A DNA stretch of 64,000 nt from Allopusillimonas sp048270225 (GTDB taxonomy: Bacteria; Pseudomonadota; Gammaproteobacteria; Burkholderiales; Burkholderiaceae_B), in the NCBI GenBank assembly GCA_048270225.1, contig JBLWTG010000002.1:372001-436000 (forward strand). The letters run 5' to 3'. The notes beneath the pieces are model-generated. The model had not been told where the DNA came from, searched no databases, and saw only the letters and a list, made by a program, of their open reading frames with translations. Shown here one piece after another: positions 44,151 through 53,241 of this stretch. The position numbers and the translations under genes are program-made. Numbering within the stretch: position 1 is the first letter of the stretch; each line of letters opens with the position of its first letter.

Positions 44151-45287
44151 TTATGTAAATCGACCAAACACAAGTGCATCCCGCAAACCATTTCCTGACG
44201 CCAGATGGTCAAAGCCTTCGTTGACCTGATCCAGTGTGAAGGTCTCGCCCATTAACCTGTCCACGGGCAGACGTCCTGTTTTGTACAGATCGATATAGCG
44301 GGAAATATCGACCGCCGGCTGTCCCGAACCCAGATAGCTGCCCAGGATCTCGCGTTCCTCGCCGACCATTTGCGACAGCGGCAGCGAGAAGGCATGGCGA
44401 GGGTTGGGCAGGCCGGACGTGATGGTCGATCCCCCGCGGTCAGTGAGCTTGTAGGCCGTCTCGAACGCAGGCACGGCGCCCGCCATATCGAAGCCATAGT
44501 CAACCCTCCCTCCGGCGGCGTCGATCAGTTCCGCGTCGCCGGTGATCGTGCGCGGATTCACCAGGTGCGTAGCGCCCAATTGGCGCGCCAGCTCCAGCTT
44601 CTCGTCACTCAGGTCCACCGCCACCACCCGCCGTGCGCCGCTGGCTACGCAGGCCAGCAAAGCACTCAGCCCGACACCGCCCAGCCCCACCACAGCGGCG
44701 GTATCTCCAGCACGCATGCGGGCCCGGTTGATGACTGCGCCCGCGCCAGTCAGCACCGCGCAACCGAATAGCGCAGCCTCCCTGTGTGTAATGTCCGCGG
44801 TTACCTTGACGCATGAGCGGCGCGAGACGACCGCGTACTCTGCGAAGCAGGACACACCGGTGTGATGATTCAGATACTCATCGCCGATGTGCACGCGCCG
44901 TTCTCCCCCAAGCAAGGTACCCTGGGTGTTGGCCGCTGCGCCCGGCTCACACAGGGCGGGACGCCCGCGCATGCAGGGAAAGCAACAGCCGCAACTGGGC
45001 ACGAACACCATCACGACATGATCGCCCGGCCTCAGATCATCCACGCCCGGCCCCGTTTCCACCACTTCGGCCGAAGACTCATGCCCAAGCACGATGGGAA
45101 GTCCACGCGGCCGATCACCATTGATCACGGACAAGTCCGAGTGACAAAAGCCTGCCACCTTGATCTTGACCAGGACTTCGCCAAACTGCGGCGGATCCAG
45201 CTCAACTTCGGTAATGGCCAACGGCCGGCTTTGCGCGTAAGGCGCAGTCGCGCCCACGTTACGCAGAACGGCAGCTTGTATTTTCAT
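44151..45287 (-). CDS. Zinc-dependent alcohol dehydrogenase (MDR family)
   Basis: This 378-residue medium-chain dehydrogenase has catalytic zinc ligands in VAGFCHSDLS and GHESSAEV. The structural zinc cysteines are in PSCGCCFPCMRGRPALC, and the NAD loop is VVGLGGVGLSALLA. The DLSDEKLELARQLGA aspartate indicates NAD rather than NADP. The size and spacing fit class III-like alcohol dehydrogenases. It lies between the SDR and binding-protein genes and probably oxidises the imported alcohol to an aldehyde for the upstream aldehyde dehydrogenase. Confidence 0.9.
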   Translation of the reverse strand: MKIQAAVLRNVGATAPYAQSRPLAITEVELDPPQFGEVLVKIKVAGFCHSDLSVINGDRPRGLPIVLGHESSAEVVETGPGVDDLRPGDHVVMVFVPSCGCCFPCMRGRPALCEPGAAANTQGTLLGGERRVHIGDEYLNHHTGVSCFAEYAVVSRRSCVKVTADITHREAALFGCAVLTGAGAVINRARMRAGDTAAVVGLGGVGLSALLACVASGARRVVAVDLSDEKLELARQLGATHLVNPRTITGDAELIDAAGGRVDYGFDMAGAVPAFETAYKLTDRGGSTITSGLPNPRHAFSLPLSQMVGEEREILGSYLGSGQPAVDISRYIDLYKTGRLPVDRLMGETFTLDQVNEGFDHLASGNGLRDALVFGRFT

Positions 45288-45371
45288 TTTCCTTTCTCCT
45301 TTGTAGCGATGCAGCAGCGCATGGGCGGGGTGTCAGTGCCGCTTGCGGCGACCGCCGCCCTGGCAGCATAC

Positions 45372-46124
45372 TCAGATCGTTCTGCCGCCATCCACCGGGA
45401 ATTCGATACCCGTAATGAATTCAGCTGCGTCGCTGGCCAGATACAACGCCGCGGCCGCTACGTCCGAAGGACGGCAGAATCTTCCCAATGGAATGGTCGA
45501 CTGGAACTTGGCGCGATTCTCCGGCGTATCGGGCAGCCCCATGAACAATTCGAACATGCCCGTGACACCCATCACCGGACAGATGGCATTGACGCGGATG
45601 TTCTCCGGCCCAAGCTCCACGGCCATGGATTTGGACAGCACATTGACCGCGCCCTTCGAGGCGTTGTACCAGGACAGGCCCGGGCGCGGCCGGATGCCCG
45701 CTGTAGAACCTATATTCAGGATCACGCCCTGGCCCTGTGTGCGCATGACGGGCACTGTCGCCTGTGTCATCAAATAGATGGATTTCACATTCGTATTGAA
45801 GACGCGATCGAACATCGCCTCGTCCACGTCCAGCATGGGCTGGTTCTTGTGCGTAATGGCCGCGTTGTTGACCACGATATCCAGGGAACCGAAATTCTCC
45901 AGCGTAGCGGCAACCAGCTTGTCGATGTCGGCGCTGCTGGTAACGTCGGTTTTCATCACGAGCGCGCTGCTGCCGATTTCCGAGGCAACACGGTCTGCCG
46001 CTTCTTCGTTGATGTCCGCAATCACGACCTTGGCGCCTTCCTTGGCGAACAGGCGGACGATACCCTCGCCGAAACCGCTGCCACCGCCCGTGATGATGGC
46101 GACCTTGCCTTTCAGTTGCTCCAT
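45372..46124 (-). CDS. Short-chain dehydrogenase/reductase
   Basis: This 250-residue classical SDR has the cofactor loop TGGGSGFGEG, the acidic NAD-selecting residue in VVIADINEEAA, NNAAITH, catalytic serine in NIGSTAG and YNASK. It resembles FabG/glucose-dehydrogenase-like enzymes of catabolic operons. It sits between the aldehyde and alcohol dehydrogenase genes. The substrate is unknown; a hydroxyl on the same substrate is plausible. Confidence 0.9.
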   Translation of the reverse strand: MEQLKGKVAIITGGGSGFGEGIVRLFAKEGAKVVIADINEEAADRVASEIGSSALVMKTDVTSSADIDKLVAATLENFGSLDIVVNNAAITHKNQPMLDVDEAMFDRVFNTNVKSIYLMTQATVPVMRTQGQGVILNIGSTAGIRPRPGLSWYNASKGAVNVLSKSMAVELGPENIRVNAICPVMGVTGMFELFMGLPDTPENRAKFQSTIPLGRFCRPSDVAAAALYLASDAAEFITGIEFPVDGGRTI

Positions 46125-46158
46125 GAGCTGTCTCCTTGCTTATTGTTATGAAGGCCGG

Positions 46159-47592
46159 CTACTCGCCGTGAAAATTGATGATCGTCTTGGTCGTGCTCAT
46201 CTCTTCCAATGCAATAAAGCCTTTCTCGCGGCCATGGCCGCTGCGCTTCACCCCGCCGAAAGGCAGCTCTATGCCGCCGCCAGCACCGAAGCCGTTGATA
46301 TAGACCTGTCCGGCCTGCATACCCTTGGCAACGCGCTGCTGGCGTCCGCCGTTCTCGGTCCAGACGGCCCCCATCAAGCCGTAGCTCGTCGCATTCGACA
46401 GCTCAACCGCCTCGGCTTCCGTCTCGAACGGCACGGCGACAAGCACCGGCCCGAAAATCTCATCGCTCAGCAGACAGCTGCTGTGATCGGGCGCGCTGAA
46501 GAGCGTCGGCGTCACGAAATACCCGCCCTCAGGCACACCGTCGGCAATGGCGCCCTGGGCAACGATCTTCAGGCCTTCCTGCCGGCCCTGATCGACATAA
46601 CGATGGACTCGCTCAAATTGCGCCTTGTTCACAACCGGACCGCAGGTCAGATCCATATCGGGCGTGCCTGCCCGGGTCTTGGAGAACTCCTCGGCAAGCC
46701 GGGCCATGAACTCATCGAAAATGGACTTTTGCACCAGCAGGCGGCTGCCCGCCGTACATGTTTGCCCGGTGTTGTACACCACACCTTTCACGATCGCGGG
46801 GACAGCAAGTCCGACATTGGCATCGTCGAACACGATGTGGGCCGACTTGCCGCCCAATTCCAGCGTGCACTTGACCGCATTGACGGCGGCCGCCTGCTGG
46901 ATCAGCACACCCACCTCGTTAGAACCCGTGAATGAAATGAAGTTGATGTCCGGATGCTGCGACAGCGCCGCCCCCGCTTCCTCGCCCAGTCCCGTTACGA
47001 TGTTGATGGCGCCCACAGGAAATCCTGCTTCAAGCGCAAGCTCGGCGGTACGCAGTACCGACAGGCAGGCGTCCTCGGCAGGCTTGACCACAACGGCATT
47101 GCCCATGGCCAGCGCCGGCGCGGCACTGCGGCCGAACATCTGGGCCGGATAATTCCAGGGAATGATATGAGCCGTCACACCCAAGGGTTCGCGTACCAGT
47201 TGGACGGAATAGCCGTTCAGAAACGGAATCGTCTGACCGTGAACCTTGTCCGCACCGCCGCCGTAAAACTCGAAATAGCGGGCCAGCGCAGCGATGTCGG
47301 CACGCGCTGTGGAGATGGGCTTACCCGTATCGCGCGCTTCCAGTTGCGCCAGCTCTTCACGGTTTTCCAGTATCTTGTCGCCCAACTTCATCATCAGGCG
47401 GCCGCGCTCCGTGGCGGTCAGCCTGCCCCACTCCCCCGACAGCGCCTGGCGGGCAGCCTTGACGGCGAGGTCCACGTCGGCCTTGGCGCCTCGGGGTATG
47501 GTATCGAATGCCTTGCCGTCGTTAGGCGATAACACCTGCAGTGTCTGTCCGTCCTTTGCATCCACAGTTTTGCCATCAATAATCATCTGCAT
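46159..47592 (-). CDS. Aldehyde dehydrogenase
   Basis: This 477-residue NAD(P)-dependent aldehyde dehydrogenase superfamily member has the general base glutamate in TLELGGKSAHIVF and the nucleophilic cysteine in YNTGQTCTAGSR. The cofactor site is IPWNYPAQM, and the C-terminal PFGGVKRSGHGREKG block is typical of betaine/gamma-aminobutyraldehyde-like enzymes. ATG 47592 directly abuts the livF-like stop. It would convert the aldehyde made by the operon's alcohol dehydrogenase to the acid. Confidence 0.93.
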   Translation of the reverse strand: MQMIIDGKTVDAKDGQTLQVLSPNDGKAFDTIPRGAKADVDLAVKAARQALSGEWGRLTATERGRLMMKLGDKILENREELAQLEARDTGKPISTARADIAALARYFEFYGGGADKVHGQTIPFLNGYSVQLVREPLGVTAHIIPWNYPAQMFGRSAAPALAMGNAVVVKPAEDACLSVLRTAELALEAGFPVGAINIVTGLGEEAGAALSQHPDINFISFTGSNEVGVLIQQAAAVNAVKCTLELGGKSAHIVFDDANVGLAVPAIVKGVVYNTGQTCTAGSRLLVQKSIFDEFMARLAEEFSKTRAGTPDMDLTCGPVVNKAQFERVHRYVDQGRQEGLKIVAQGAIADGVPEGGYFVTPTLFSAPDHSSCLLSDEIFGPVLVAVPFETEAEAVELSNATSYGLMGAVWTENGGRQQRVAKGMQAGQVYINGFGAGGGIELPFGGVKRSGHGREKGFIALEEMSTTKTIINFHGE

Positions 47593-48273
47593 TTACAGGT
47601 CTTCCTTCATGGTGATTGCCCGGGCGTCGATGGAACCTCGCTCGATGGTCCAGGTCTGGTCTGGAATATTTCCCAACAGCTTTATGTTTGATTCGGTAAT
47701 GACAATGCACAGCTCGGGCTGCAGCACCTTCAACCGGCTCAGCGCCTGCGTGTATTCCACGCCAAGCTTGGGCGCCAGGCCCTGGAACGGTTCGTCCAGC
47801 AGCAGCATACGTGTGCCGACCATGAGCGCGCGCCCCAACGCCACCATCTTGCCCTGCCCGCCCGACAGGGCCGCCCCAGAGCGCTTGAGCATGGGCGCAA
47901 TCTGCGGTACCGCCTCCAGCACGACGGCAAGACGCTCATCGACCTGCCTGGCCGATTGCTTTTGCGTAATGCAGGGCAAGCGCAGGTTTTCCTCCACAGT
48001 CATGGTCGGGAAAATAACGCGGTCTTCCGGCGAATAGCCCATGCTGTGCGCAGCGCGCAGATGCGCCGGCCGGCGCGTCATGTCAATATCATCCAACAGA
48101 ATGGCACCGGATTTCACAGGGATAAGCCCCATGATGCTGCGCAACAGCGTTGTCTTGCCGGCCCCATTGCGCCCCACAATGGCAATCGTTTGCGCAGCGC
48201 CAAAGCCTGCATTGATGTCGCGCAAGATACGATTGCCAGCCAGGTCCACATTCAGATTCGTGATCGTCAGCAT
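47593..48273 (-). CDS. livF: Branched-chain-type ABC ATPase (LivF)
   Basis: This 226-residue LivF-type ATPase has Walker A GRNGAGKTT, signature ALSGGQGKMVALGRALM and Walker B LLLDEPFQGLAP. The final QGKMVALGRAL and FQGLAP features distinguish LivF from LivG. It begins three bases below livG. The C-terminus ends EGLL-like MKEDL. It drives import together with LivG. Confidence 0.93.
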   Translation of the reverse strand: MLTITNLNVDLAGNRILRDINAGFGAAQTIAIVGRNGAGKTTLLRSIMGLIPVKSGAILLDDIDMTRRPAHLRAAHSMGYSPEDRVIFPTMTVEENLRLPCITQKQSARQVDERLAVVLEAVPQIAPMLKRSGAALSGGQGKMVALGRALMVGTRMLLLDEPFQGLAPKLGVEYTQALSRLKVLQPELCIVITESNIKLLGNIPDQTWTIERGSIDARAITMKEDL

Positions 48274-48276
48274 GGC

Positions 48277-49017
48277 TCAGGTCCCCAGCACTTCGCTCGT
48301 GATTTGCGGATTGTTGAGCACCTGCTCTGGCGTCCCATCGGCAACGACAGCCCCCGCAATCCAGGCCGCTACACGCGTGGCGTAGCGGGCCACAATCTCG
48401 ACATCATGCTCCACGAACCAGCTTGTCACCTTGCGCTCGTCCAACGCCCGCATCACCGTCTGCATCAGACCATGTTTGTCTTCCGACGCCACCCCACTGG
48501 TGGGCTCGTCCATGATCAACAGCTTGGGACGCAGCGCAAGCGCCATCGCGACATCAAGCAGCTTGCGCTTGCCTTCAGGCAGATCGCTGGACAAGGCCTG
48601 CGCATCAGTATGCAGACCTACCAGTTCCAGCGTTTCTTCCACCTCCCGCGTATCGACGGTCTGCGCCAGGGGCCTGAACCAGCTTAAGTCTTTGTTGCGC
48701 CGCGCGGCAGCGATCTGTATGCATTGACGCACAGTATGCTCCGTAAACAGCTGCGGCAACTGGAAGGAACGCCCCACGCCAAGCCTGACGATCTTGCGCG
48801 GCGCCATGCCGGTAATATCCAGGCCGTCGAGCAGCACGCGGCCCGCCTGAGGCTTCAGATACCCCGTGCAGATATTGATGAAGGTTGTCTTGCCGGCGCC
48901 GTTCTGTCCAATGACAGCCAGGCGCTCGCCGGTGTGCAGCTCAAAATCGATGCGGTCAGCCGCCACCACGCCGCCGAATGCCAGATGCAAGCCTTCCGTA
49001 CGAATCAATGGCGCCAT
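48277..49017 (-). CDS. livG: Branched-chain-type ABC ATPase (LivG)
   Basis: This 246-residue LivG-type ATPase has Walker A GQNGAGKTT, LGVGRSFQLPQLF, the signature LPEGKRKLLDVAMALALRPKLL and Walker B LLIMDEPTSGVA. The signature reads LPEGK rather than the common LSGGQ; variants of this loop occur in LivG proteins. ATG 49017 (MAPLIRTEGLHLAFGG) starts two bases below livM. The frame extends to 49140, but only inside livM. Confidence 0.92.
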   Translation of the reverse strand: MAPLIRTEGLHLAFGGVVAADRIDFELHTGERLAVIGQNGAGKTTFINICTGYLKPQAGRVLLDGLDITGMAPRKIVRLGVGRSFQLPQLFTEHTVRQCIQIAAARRNKDLSWFRPLAQTVDTREVEETLELVGLHTDAQALSSDLPEGKRKLLDVAMALALRPKLLIMDEPTSGVASEDKHGLMQTVMRALDERKVTSWFVEHDVEIVARYATRVAAWIAGAVVADGTPEQVLNNPQITSEVLGT

Positions 49018-49019
49018 GG

Positions 49020-49958
49020 CTACGCTCCCACTCGGGTGCGCTTGCGGCGCATGAGCTGACCGACAAAGCCGGTGGGGAAAATAAAAATCACCACAACCAG
49101 CGTAAAGCCCAGCAGGAACTGCCACAGCCCGGGAAACCATGCCGCCGACACCAGCTTGACGGCTTCAAACCCGAATGCGCCCAGAAAAGCACCCGCCGCA
49201 TGTCCCGCGCCGCCCAGAATGGTAATGAAGATGAACTCCCCAGACCTTAGCCAGGCCCCGATGTCAGGCGTGACCAGGCCTTGCATGAGCGCCAGCAGGC
49301 TGCCGGAAAACCCCACGACCACAGCAGAGAGCAGATAGCCCTTCCACATCACATACCAGGCCGAAAACCCCAAGTACTCAAGCCGGGTTTCGTTGGTCTT
49401 GATGCCCGAGAGCGCCTCGCCGCTTCCCGAACGGAAATAGCGCTGCACCCACCAGGCAAGCATCAGGGATACCACCAGGGTGAACAGCAGCAGGGCAACC
49501 TCGAAAGGCCCACGCTCCAGTGTCATGCCCAGGATTGCCGGGCGGTTCAGCCGCATGCCGTCCGTGCCGCCAGTCAGGTGATATAGCTTGCCGAGCAGCG
49601 CATACAGCACCATGCTGAGCGCCAGATTGAGCATGCCAAAGAAAATGCCGCGATAGCGCACGATGAAAACACCGATAACGGCGCTGGCGACAAAACTGGC
49701 CGCCACGCCCGCCAGCACCAACACGATGGCGTCCAACTGCGGAAAGGCACGCGCAAGAAATGCGACCGCATACGCCGAAATGCACGCATACATGGCATGG
49801 CCAAACGACACCTGTCCTGCGCGCACCATGACCGATACGCCCAGCGCTGCAATGGCGTATGTCAGGCCTATGACCATGGGCGTGATCGTCCACGGAAGCA
49901 GCAGGCCGCAGACGAGCGCAAGTGCGGCGCTGGCCAGGGAAAGTGCGGGGATCAGCAT
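49020..49958 (-). CDS. livM: Branched-chain-type ABC permease (LivM)
   Basis: This 312-residue LivM-type permease opens with LVCGLLLPWTITPMVIGLTYAI. The GQVSFGHAMYACISAYAVAFL block and the docking SGIKTNETRLEYLGFS are diagnostic. Its start overlaps the livH stop by ATGA. The lysine-rich VGQLMRRKRTRV C-terminus is cytoplasmic. Confidence 0.93.
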   Translation of the reverse strand: MLIPALSLASAALALVCGLLLPWTITPMVIGLTYAIAALGVSVMVRAGQVSFGHAMYACISAYAVAFLARAFPQLDAIVLVLAGVAASFVASAVIGVFIVRYRGIFFGMLNLALSMVLYALLGKLYHLTGGTDGMRLNRPAILGMTLERGPFEVALLLFTLVVSLMLAWWVQRYFRSGSGEALSGIKTNETRLEYLGFSAWYVMWKGYLLSAVVVGFSGSLLALMQGLVTPDIGAWLRSGEFIFITILGGAGHAAGAFLGAFGFEAVKLVSAAWFPGLWQFLLGFTLVVVIFIFPTGFVGQLMRRKRTRVGA

Positions 49959-50863
49959 CAGATCGTCCTCGCCTGCGCAACGGTGAACAGACCGTAGGGC
50001 CGGATGATGAGCACCAGTACCATGATGATGTAGGGCACCGCCACTTCGAACTCAGGCGCCATGTAGACGGCAATGGATCGAACGATGCCAATGAGCAGCG
50101 CGGCAATCAGCGCTCCCGTGACCTGTCCCAGACCCGCGGTCGCTACCACCGCAAACGACAGCACAATCATGTCTGTGCCCGCGCCAGGCACCAGCGATGT
50201 TGTCGGCGAGGCCATCGCCCCGCCCAGCACGCCAAGCACCGCGCCAATGGCAAAAGTGATGAACCCGATTTTGCGTGCGTTGATGCCCAATGCCGTAGCC
50301 ACTTCGCGGTTATGCGTGATGGCCACCGTCTGCTTGCCCAGGTTGGTACGCTTGAGAAAGTACTCCAGTGCGATATAGGCCACCAGCGCCGTCACGGGCA
50401 CGACCACCAGTTGATAGGTCGTATAGGTGATATCGCCCAGTTCTATATTGCCCAGACGATTCACCACTTCGCTTGCGCTGTAGGGCTGCGCGCCCCAGAT
50501 CAGGCGCTGAACGTCCTCCAGCATCAGGAAGGCGCCAAACGTAATGAGCAGCTTGAGGGTGGGATCGTAGCGCAGCGTGCGGCGTATCAGTATCACTTCC
50601 ATCAGGCCACCCAGCACGACGCCGACCACGATGGCTGTCAGAAAAAGGCTGAGCAGCGGAAGAAAGGCTGATTGCGTTGCCGGTGCAATCTGCATCACAA
50701 GGCTGGAGGCCGCATAGCCGCCAAAGGCATAGAATGATCCGTGCGCGACATTCAGTATGCCCATGACACCGAAGATTAGTGTCAGTCCCATGGAGACCAG
50801 GAACAGCAAACACGCGTAGGCGACGCCGTCAACGAGCGCCAGTGGCAGGATATTCAGAAACAC
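49958..50863 (-). CDS. livH: Branched-chain-type ABC permease (LivH)
   Basis: This 301-residue LivH-type permease carries GVAYACLLFLVSMGLTLIFG, MGILNVAHGSFYAFGGYAAS and the docking AITHNREVATALGINARKIG. The start codon is GTG (50863), preceded by GGAGGAGGGGACTGG, a very strong ribosome binding site. It is the first gene of the eight-gene operon livH-livM-livG-livF-aldehyde dehydrogenase-SDR-alcohol dehydrogenase-binding protein. Confidence 0.93.
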   Translation of the reverse strand: MFLNILPLALVDGVAYACLLFLVSMGLTLIFGVMGILNVAHGSFYAFGGYAASSLVMQIAPATQSAFLPLLSLFLTAIVVGVVLGGLMEVILIRRTLRYDPTLKLLITFGAFLMLEDVQRLIWGAQPYSASEVVNRLGNIELGDITYTTYQLVVVPVTALVAYIALEYFLKRTNLGKQTVAITHNREVATALGINARKIGFITFAIGAVLGVLGGAMASPTTSLVPGAGTDMIVLSFAVVATAGLGQVTGALIAALLIGIVRSIAVYMAPEFEVAVPYIIMVLVLIIRPYGLFTVAQARTI

Positions 50864-51108
50864 CCAGTCCCCTCCTCCAATCGTTTGTCTCTTATGACAG
50901 GCGGGGACGCGCTATCGGCGTCATTGCACCGCGCTGCTATTGTTGCTTATGAGCCGATTGTAGGAGAAAGGGTGTTCAATCTACCATTCATCATTTCGGA
51001 AGGCGGTGTTTGGGAGATGTGTAGGGACAGCTGGTTCACTGCCAAACCGACTGTCCTATCCCGGGACGGAGAAAGCATTCGCCACAGCCTGCCGGTGCGG
51101 CAGGGCGA

Positions 51109-51441
51109 TCAAGCCCCCGTATAGAAGCTTTCTATATAGGCTTTTTCCTGGGGAGTCATCGACTCCAGTTCCTCGATGACCTGAGCCCGCGTCTTGTGCG
51201 ACGCCGCCCTGTCCTGCGGCCATAATCCAGTTGCCTCGCCCTGACGTGTGTCCCACGTCGGATCGGCCTTGGCCTCTGCCAACTCCTCGAGCACCTGAGC
51301 GCGGCTCTTCATGTTGGACCAATCGTATACCTCCGTGCCACCCTGTTCTGTGTTGTCCGGGACCCAATAGGCAAAGCTGGTGGCGGGGACGGCTGCGGCA
51401 AGGGCCAGGATTGCAACAAACATTTTGCTTCGTACAGACAT
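51109..51441 (-). CDS. Small secreted DUF4148 protein
   Basis: This 110-residue exported protein has a signal peptide (KMFVAILALAAAVPATSFA) and two copies of the DUF4148 helix: SRAQVLEELAEAKADP and TRAQVIEELESMTPQE. DUF4148 proteins are found mainly in Burkholderiales; function is unknown. AAAAGGAATCCATC precedes the ATG. It is divergent from the beta-propeller gene across 343 bases and tail-to-head with no partner. Confidence 0.85.
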   Translation of the reverse strand: MSVRSKMFVAILALAAAVPATSFAYWVPDNTEQGGTEVYDWSNMKSRAQVLEELAEAKADPTWDTRQGEATGLWPQDRAASHKTRAQVIEELESMTPQEKAYIESFYTGA

Positions 51442-51784
51442 GATGGATTCCTTTTAGAAAAACGGCCACACAGTGCGCTTGCGCTGCGTGATGGTGGTGC
51501 CAGACTATCTGGCCAGGACTCCACTCTAGTGATCGCCCGCTGACAGCCCCATGACCTGGGCATGACAAATAAGACATGTTTGAGGCGATGATGTGCGATC
51601 TCGATTTCATGACAAAGTTGTCATCGAAATGCCACGTTCGCGACAGCGCCCAACGCCTAAGATGAAAACAGAATCAGGGCCGCCCATCGGACAGCTTCGG
51701 CGTCGAGGCCGTTCATCGTAAGGCATGGCGAACAGTCCAGCGGCCTCCTGCTTCCTTATCTTTCACTACCCAAAAGGAGTTGAC
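51442..51784. other. Divergent intergenic region, DUF4148 / beta-propeller
   Basis: This 343-base gap holds no supported gene. It contains the perfect inverted repeat ATGACAA-AG-TTGTCAT (51609-51624) and a half copy ATGACAA at 51562-51568, 47 bases away. This is the kind of arrangement bound by dimeric response regulators. I see no confident sigma-70 promoter. Confidence 0.5.
51609..51624. promoter_or_regulatory. Inverted repeat ATGACAA-N2-TTGTCAT
   Basis: A perfect 7-2-7 inverted repeat, extended by TTTC/GAAA arms with a one-base offset, sits 168 bases from the DUF4148 start and 161 bases from the beta-propeller start. It could serve either promoter. Confidence 0.5.
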
Positions 51785-52789
51785 ATGAGCTTGAGCGAGA
51801 ACTCGCTACCGACACACCGCCTGCGTTTGACACTGGCCTGCCTTTCCTGCGCGCTGGCATCGGGCTTGAGTGTTGGCAGCGCCAGTGCCGCCGAGTTAAA
51901 GCCTTTATTTCCCGAACCGGTATACGCGACACTGCAAACGGGAAATGCCGTCGAAGATCTGTCTACAGGCAAGACCTGGGGCGAGCTGCCCGGCGCTCAT
52001 TACGACGCGATCAGTCCTGACGGCACGCGCATGCTGGTAAGCGCCAAGGATCTGCCGCAAGCCTATCTGCTGGATGCCAGCAATGGCAAAAAACTGGCGA
52101 CGTTCGACATCGGCTCGATACCGCAAGGCGTGGGCATCAGCCCCGATGGCCGCTGGGGTCTGGCCGTGAGCGCCGGCACCGGGACGGTCGCCGTCATCGA
52201 CATGAGCACGCGGAAAATGATCAAGTCCATTGTGGTCGGAAAAGTGCCTCACAATGTGCGCTTCACCGCCGACAACAAGCTTGCCTATGTGACCCTTCAG
52301 GGTGGTACAGGCGTTGCCGTGGTGGATATGAAAACGCTGGAAAAGGTCGACGAAATAGAAGTTCCTGGCATCAAAGGCCCCCACAACCTGGACCTGTCCG
52401 AGGATGAAGCCACGATGTGGGTCCGCGATCTTGTCGGCAAGGTGGCGGCAGTCGACATCGAGTCCCGCAAGGTGCTCGCGGTGATACCCGTCGGCTTGAG
52501 CCATGGCGGTATCGACGTGATACCCGGAGGCCGCTACGTGGTGACCGGCGCAATAGCCGATCATGTAGTGGACGTAATCGACCCAACCACATTCAAGGTC
52601 GTCAAACGCATTGACGTCGGCCAGGGACCGCACGGTGTTCGCGCCAGCCGCGATGGGCGCTGGATATACGCGAGCGTGACCGGCACCAGCAAGATTGCCG
52701 TGATCGACAGCGCCACGTTGGACGTCGTCAAACAAGTGCCGACACACGGCAAGCTGCCTTTCTGGCTGGCGGTACAGGGCAACGATTAA
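51785..52789 (+). CDS. Periplasmic YVTN-type beta-propeller protein
   Basis: This 334-residue exported protein has a signal peptide ending VGSASAAE and a seven-bladed YVTN/YncE-type propeller. Repeats visible include AISPDGTRMLVSA, ISPDGRWGLAVSAGTGTVAVID, FTADNKLAYVTLQGGTGVAVVD, VIPGGRYVVTGAIADHVVDVID and ASRDGRWIYASVTGTSKIAVID. ATG 51785 follows AAAAGGAGTTGAC, much better than the upstream ATG 51725. YVTN proteins often accompany periplasmic dehydrogenases. Here the partner downstream is a high-potential iron-sulfur protein. Function unknown. Confidence 0.88.
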   Translation: MSLSENSLPTHRLRLTLACLSCALASGLSVGSASAAELKPLFPEPVYATLQTGNAVEDLSTGKTWGELPGAHYDAISPDGTRMLVSAKDLPQAYLLDASNGKKLATFDIGSIPQGVGISPDGRWGLAVSAGTGTVAVIDMSTRKMIKSIVVGKVPHNVRFTADNKLAYVTLQGGTGVAVVDMKTLEKVDEIEVPGIKGPHNLDLSEDEATMWVRDLVGKVAAVDIESRKVLAVIPVGLSHGGIDVIPGGRYVVTGAIADHVVDVIDPTTFKVVKRIDVGQGPHGVRASRDGRWIYASVTGTSKIAVIDSATLDVVKQVPTHGKLPFWLAVQGND

Positions 52790-52877
52790 AAGCGTTCTCC
52801 TGCGTCCCGACACACCAGGCAGGCATCTTCCTTTTGCATGCTGAACCAATCCTTACCATTACATGAGGGCCACTATC

Positions 52878-53186
52878 ATGGCGAACGCTTCTTCCCCCTT
52901 CTCTTCGCGCCGGAACGCGCTGCGATGCATTGCCGGTGTGGCGGGCGCGACAGCGAGCCTGCCCTTGCTGTCGTGGTCTGCCTCAGCGCTTGCACAGGCA
53001 GACGACGCGGCCAAGGCCAGCAAGTCGGCGGTGCAATACCAGGATCATCCAAAGGGCACATCCGACTGCGCCCATTGCGCGAACTTCGTGCCTGGAAAAT
53101 CCACTGACGCAGCAGGAAGCTGTCTTGTTGTGGCCGGGGACATCAGCCCCAAGGGCTGGTGTCTGGCTTATGCCGGAAATGGCTAG
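52878..53186 (+). CDS. High-potential iron-sulfur protein (HiPIP)
   Basis: This 102-residue periplasmic electron carrier has a Tat signal (SRRNALRCIAGVAGATASLPLL), as HiPIPs need because the [4Fe-4S] cluster is inserted before export. Cluster cysteines are C64, C67, C82 and C95 (C-x2-C-x14-C-x12-C), and VQYQDHPKG and KGWCLAYAG are family blocks. ATG 52878 follows GAGGGCCACTATC; the in-frame ATG at 52863 has no site. It lies 88 bases below the beta-propeller gene, so both are probably one transcript. Confidence 0.92.
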   Translation: MANASSPFSSRRNALRCIAGVAGATASLPLLSWSASALAQADDAAKASKSAVQYQDHPKGTSDCAHCANFVPGKSTDAAGSCLVVAGDISPKGWCLAYAGNG

Positions 53187-53208
53187 TTTCCAGTCGTGTA
53201 TCCACTGG

Positions 53209-53241
53209 GGCCCGGCGGGACTCATGCGATATCGCCGGGCC
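53209..53241 (+). terminator. GC-rich stem-loop after the HiPIP gene
   Basis: GGCCCGGCG (53209-53217) and CGCCGGGCC (53233-53241) form a perfect 9-base all-GC stem with a 15-base loop, 22 bases after the HiPIP stop. The 3' side is followed by TGATTTCC. It is a plausible terminator although the T tract is short. Confidence 0.5.

Noticed and set aside
44862..46151. A 429-codon open frame on the plus strand
   Set aside because: It is antisense to the alcohol dehydrogenase and SDR genes, which carry complete active-site motifs.
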